From the NCBI RefSeq assembly GCF_042675725.1, contig NZ_JBHTJN010000009.1, positions 186,001-250,000 of the forward strand: DNA of 64,000 nucleotides, read 5' to 3'. Position numbers and translations under genes: made by a program. Origin of the DNA: Seminibacterium arietis. GTDB lineage: Bacteria; Pseudomonadota; Gammaproteobacteria; Enterobacterales; Pasteurellaceae. Positions 63,426 to 64,000 of the stretch are shown in pieces; positions within the stretch are counted from its first letter, which is position 1; each line of letters starts with the position of its first letter. The notes under the pieces were generated by a model that searched no databases, was not told the DNA's origin, and worked only from the letters and a program-made list of their open reading frames with translations.

Positions 63426-64000
63426 TTAATGTGCCTCATCCCAATTTATCCCAACTCCAACATCAACAATGAGAGGTACAATTAATTGAGTAGCATTTTC
63501 CATTAATGTTTTTATACGAGAACAATATTCTTCTACTTTTTCTGACCGCACTTCAAACACCAGTTCGTCATGTACTTGCATAAGCATGCGAATATTGCTG
63601 TCATTTTTTATCTCCTGTGCAATAGTTATCATCGCTAGTTTGATAATATCCGCAGCTGTACCTTGCATTGGAGCATTAATCGCTACACGCTCAGCTCCTT
63701 TCCGTCGCATCGCATTTGATGAATGAATATCTGGCAAATATAAACGGCGACCAAATAGTGTTTCTACGTAACCTTGTAATTTAGCTTTTTCACGAATATT
63801 GGTCATAAACGTCTGCACCATTGGATAACGCTGAAAGTATAAGTCTATGTATTTTTGTGCATTTGCACGCGAAATGCCTAACTGTTTAGCAAGACCAAAA
63901 GCACTCATACCATAAATTAAACCAAAATTAATTGCTTTTGCACTACGACGTTGTTCCGTCGTTACTTGATCTAAAGGTAATCCAAAAATCTCAGCTGCAG
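63426..64000 (-). CDS. polA: DNA polymerase I, C-terminal part (5' end outside window)
   Basis: The polymerase domain of DNA polymerase I, used in repair and Okazaki fragment processing. The frame is open to the window edge. Motif B region RRSAKAINFGLIYGMSAFGLA is partly visible at the edge (63880-63960), followed by GYVETLFGRRLYLPDI, NAPMQGTAADIIK and the catalytic motif C MQVHDELVFEV. About 190 codons are present. Two uptake signals lie at or near its end (one downstream near 63400, one inside near 63545). Confidence 0.97.
   Translation of the reverse strand, partial: AAEIFGLPLDQVTTEQRRSAKAINFGLIYGMSAFGLAKQLGISRANAQKYIDLYFQRYPMVQTFMTNIREKAKLQGYVETLFGRRLYLPDIHSSNAMRRKGAERVAINAPMQGTAADIIKLAMITIAQEIKNDSNIRMLMQVHDELVFEVRSEKVEEYCSRIKTLMENATQLIVPLIVDVGVGINWDEAH

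Noticed and set aside
1..64000. CRISPR array, rRNA or tRNA genes
   Set aside because: No regularly spaced repeats were found on reading, and no intergenic gap shows a tRNA cloverleaf or rRNA sequence; the only frequent repeat is the 9-base uptake signal.

Overview
This window comes from the chromosome of a Pasteurellaceae bacterium in the Haemophilus/Histophilus/Aggregatibacter/Pasteurella group. The evidence is low GC content, about 45 exact copies (counted by eye) of the Haemophilus-type DNA uptake signal AAGTGCGGT or its complement, and gene blocks ordered as in Haemophilus influenzae. It is unlikely to be H. influenzae itself. It carries hemB, hemC and hemD and an isocitrate dehydrogenase, whereas H. 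influenzae is a haem auxotroph with an incomplete TCA cycle. Histophilus somni is one candidate, but the species cannot be fixed from the sequence alone.

Layout. 1-590: end of a family 25 LPS glycosyltransferase. 618-4167: dnaA-dnaN-recF on the minus strand, divergent from rpmH-rnpA-yidD-yidC-mnmE (4531-8336). 8364-11046: ribF, xerC, dapF. 11179-17142: yheO-tusDCB, fkpA, slyX, a peroxiredoxin-glutaredoxin hybrid, oxyR, fabR, rluE. 17268-19097: icd and a BON-LysM protein. 19242-26191: a six-gene catabolic operon for four-carbon acid sugars (ltnD, otnK, otnC, otnI, denD, GntP permease) with a divergent DeoR-type regulator and a perfect CRP site. 26188-38511: housekeeping genes (mobA, yihD, dsbA, maoP, trmA, rsmJ, lptD, tag, talB, djlA, pyrE, rph, yicC, ygfZ). 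38608-46313: narP, cyaA, then hemC-hemD-hemX-hemY. 46505-50239: a TonB-dependent receptor gene broken by one stop codon, and a DASS-family transporter. 50483-56750: ubiE-ubiJ-ubiB, tatABC, hemB and a small membrane protein. 56788-63313: glyS and glyQ, separated by an accessory insert. 63426-64000: 3' end of polA.

The most unusual parts are: (i) a single protein joining a C5-cytosine DNA methyltransferase to an HpaII-family restriction nuclease, preceded by nested palindromes and beside a decayed YhcG/DUF1016-type nuclease gene, all between glyS and glyQ; (ii) a short element between the DASS transporter and ubiE resembling the right end / omega-RNA scaffold of an IS200/IS605 TnpB transposon, with no tnpB present; (iii) an in-frame fusion of an RNase D/WRN-type exonuclease with a glutaredoxin-like domain that keeps its own ribosome-binding site and start codon; (iv) an isocitrate dehydrogenase that has lost most of the residues setting NADP preference. 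No rRNA, tRNA or CRISPR array was seen.
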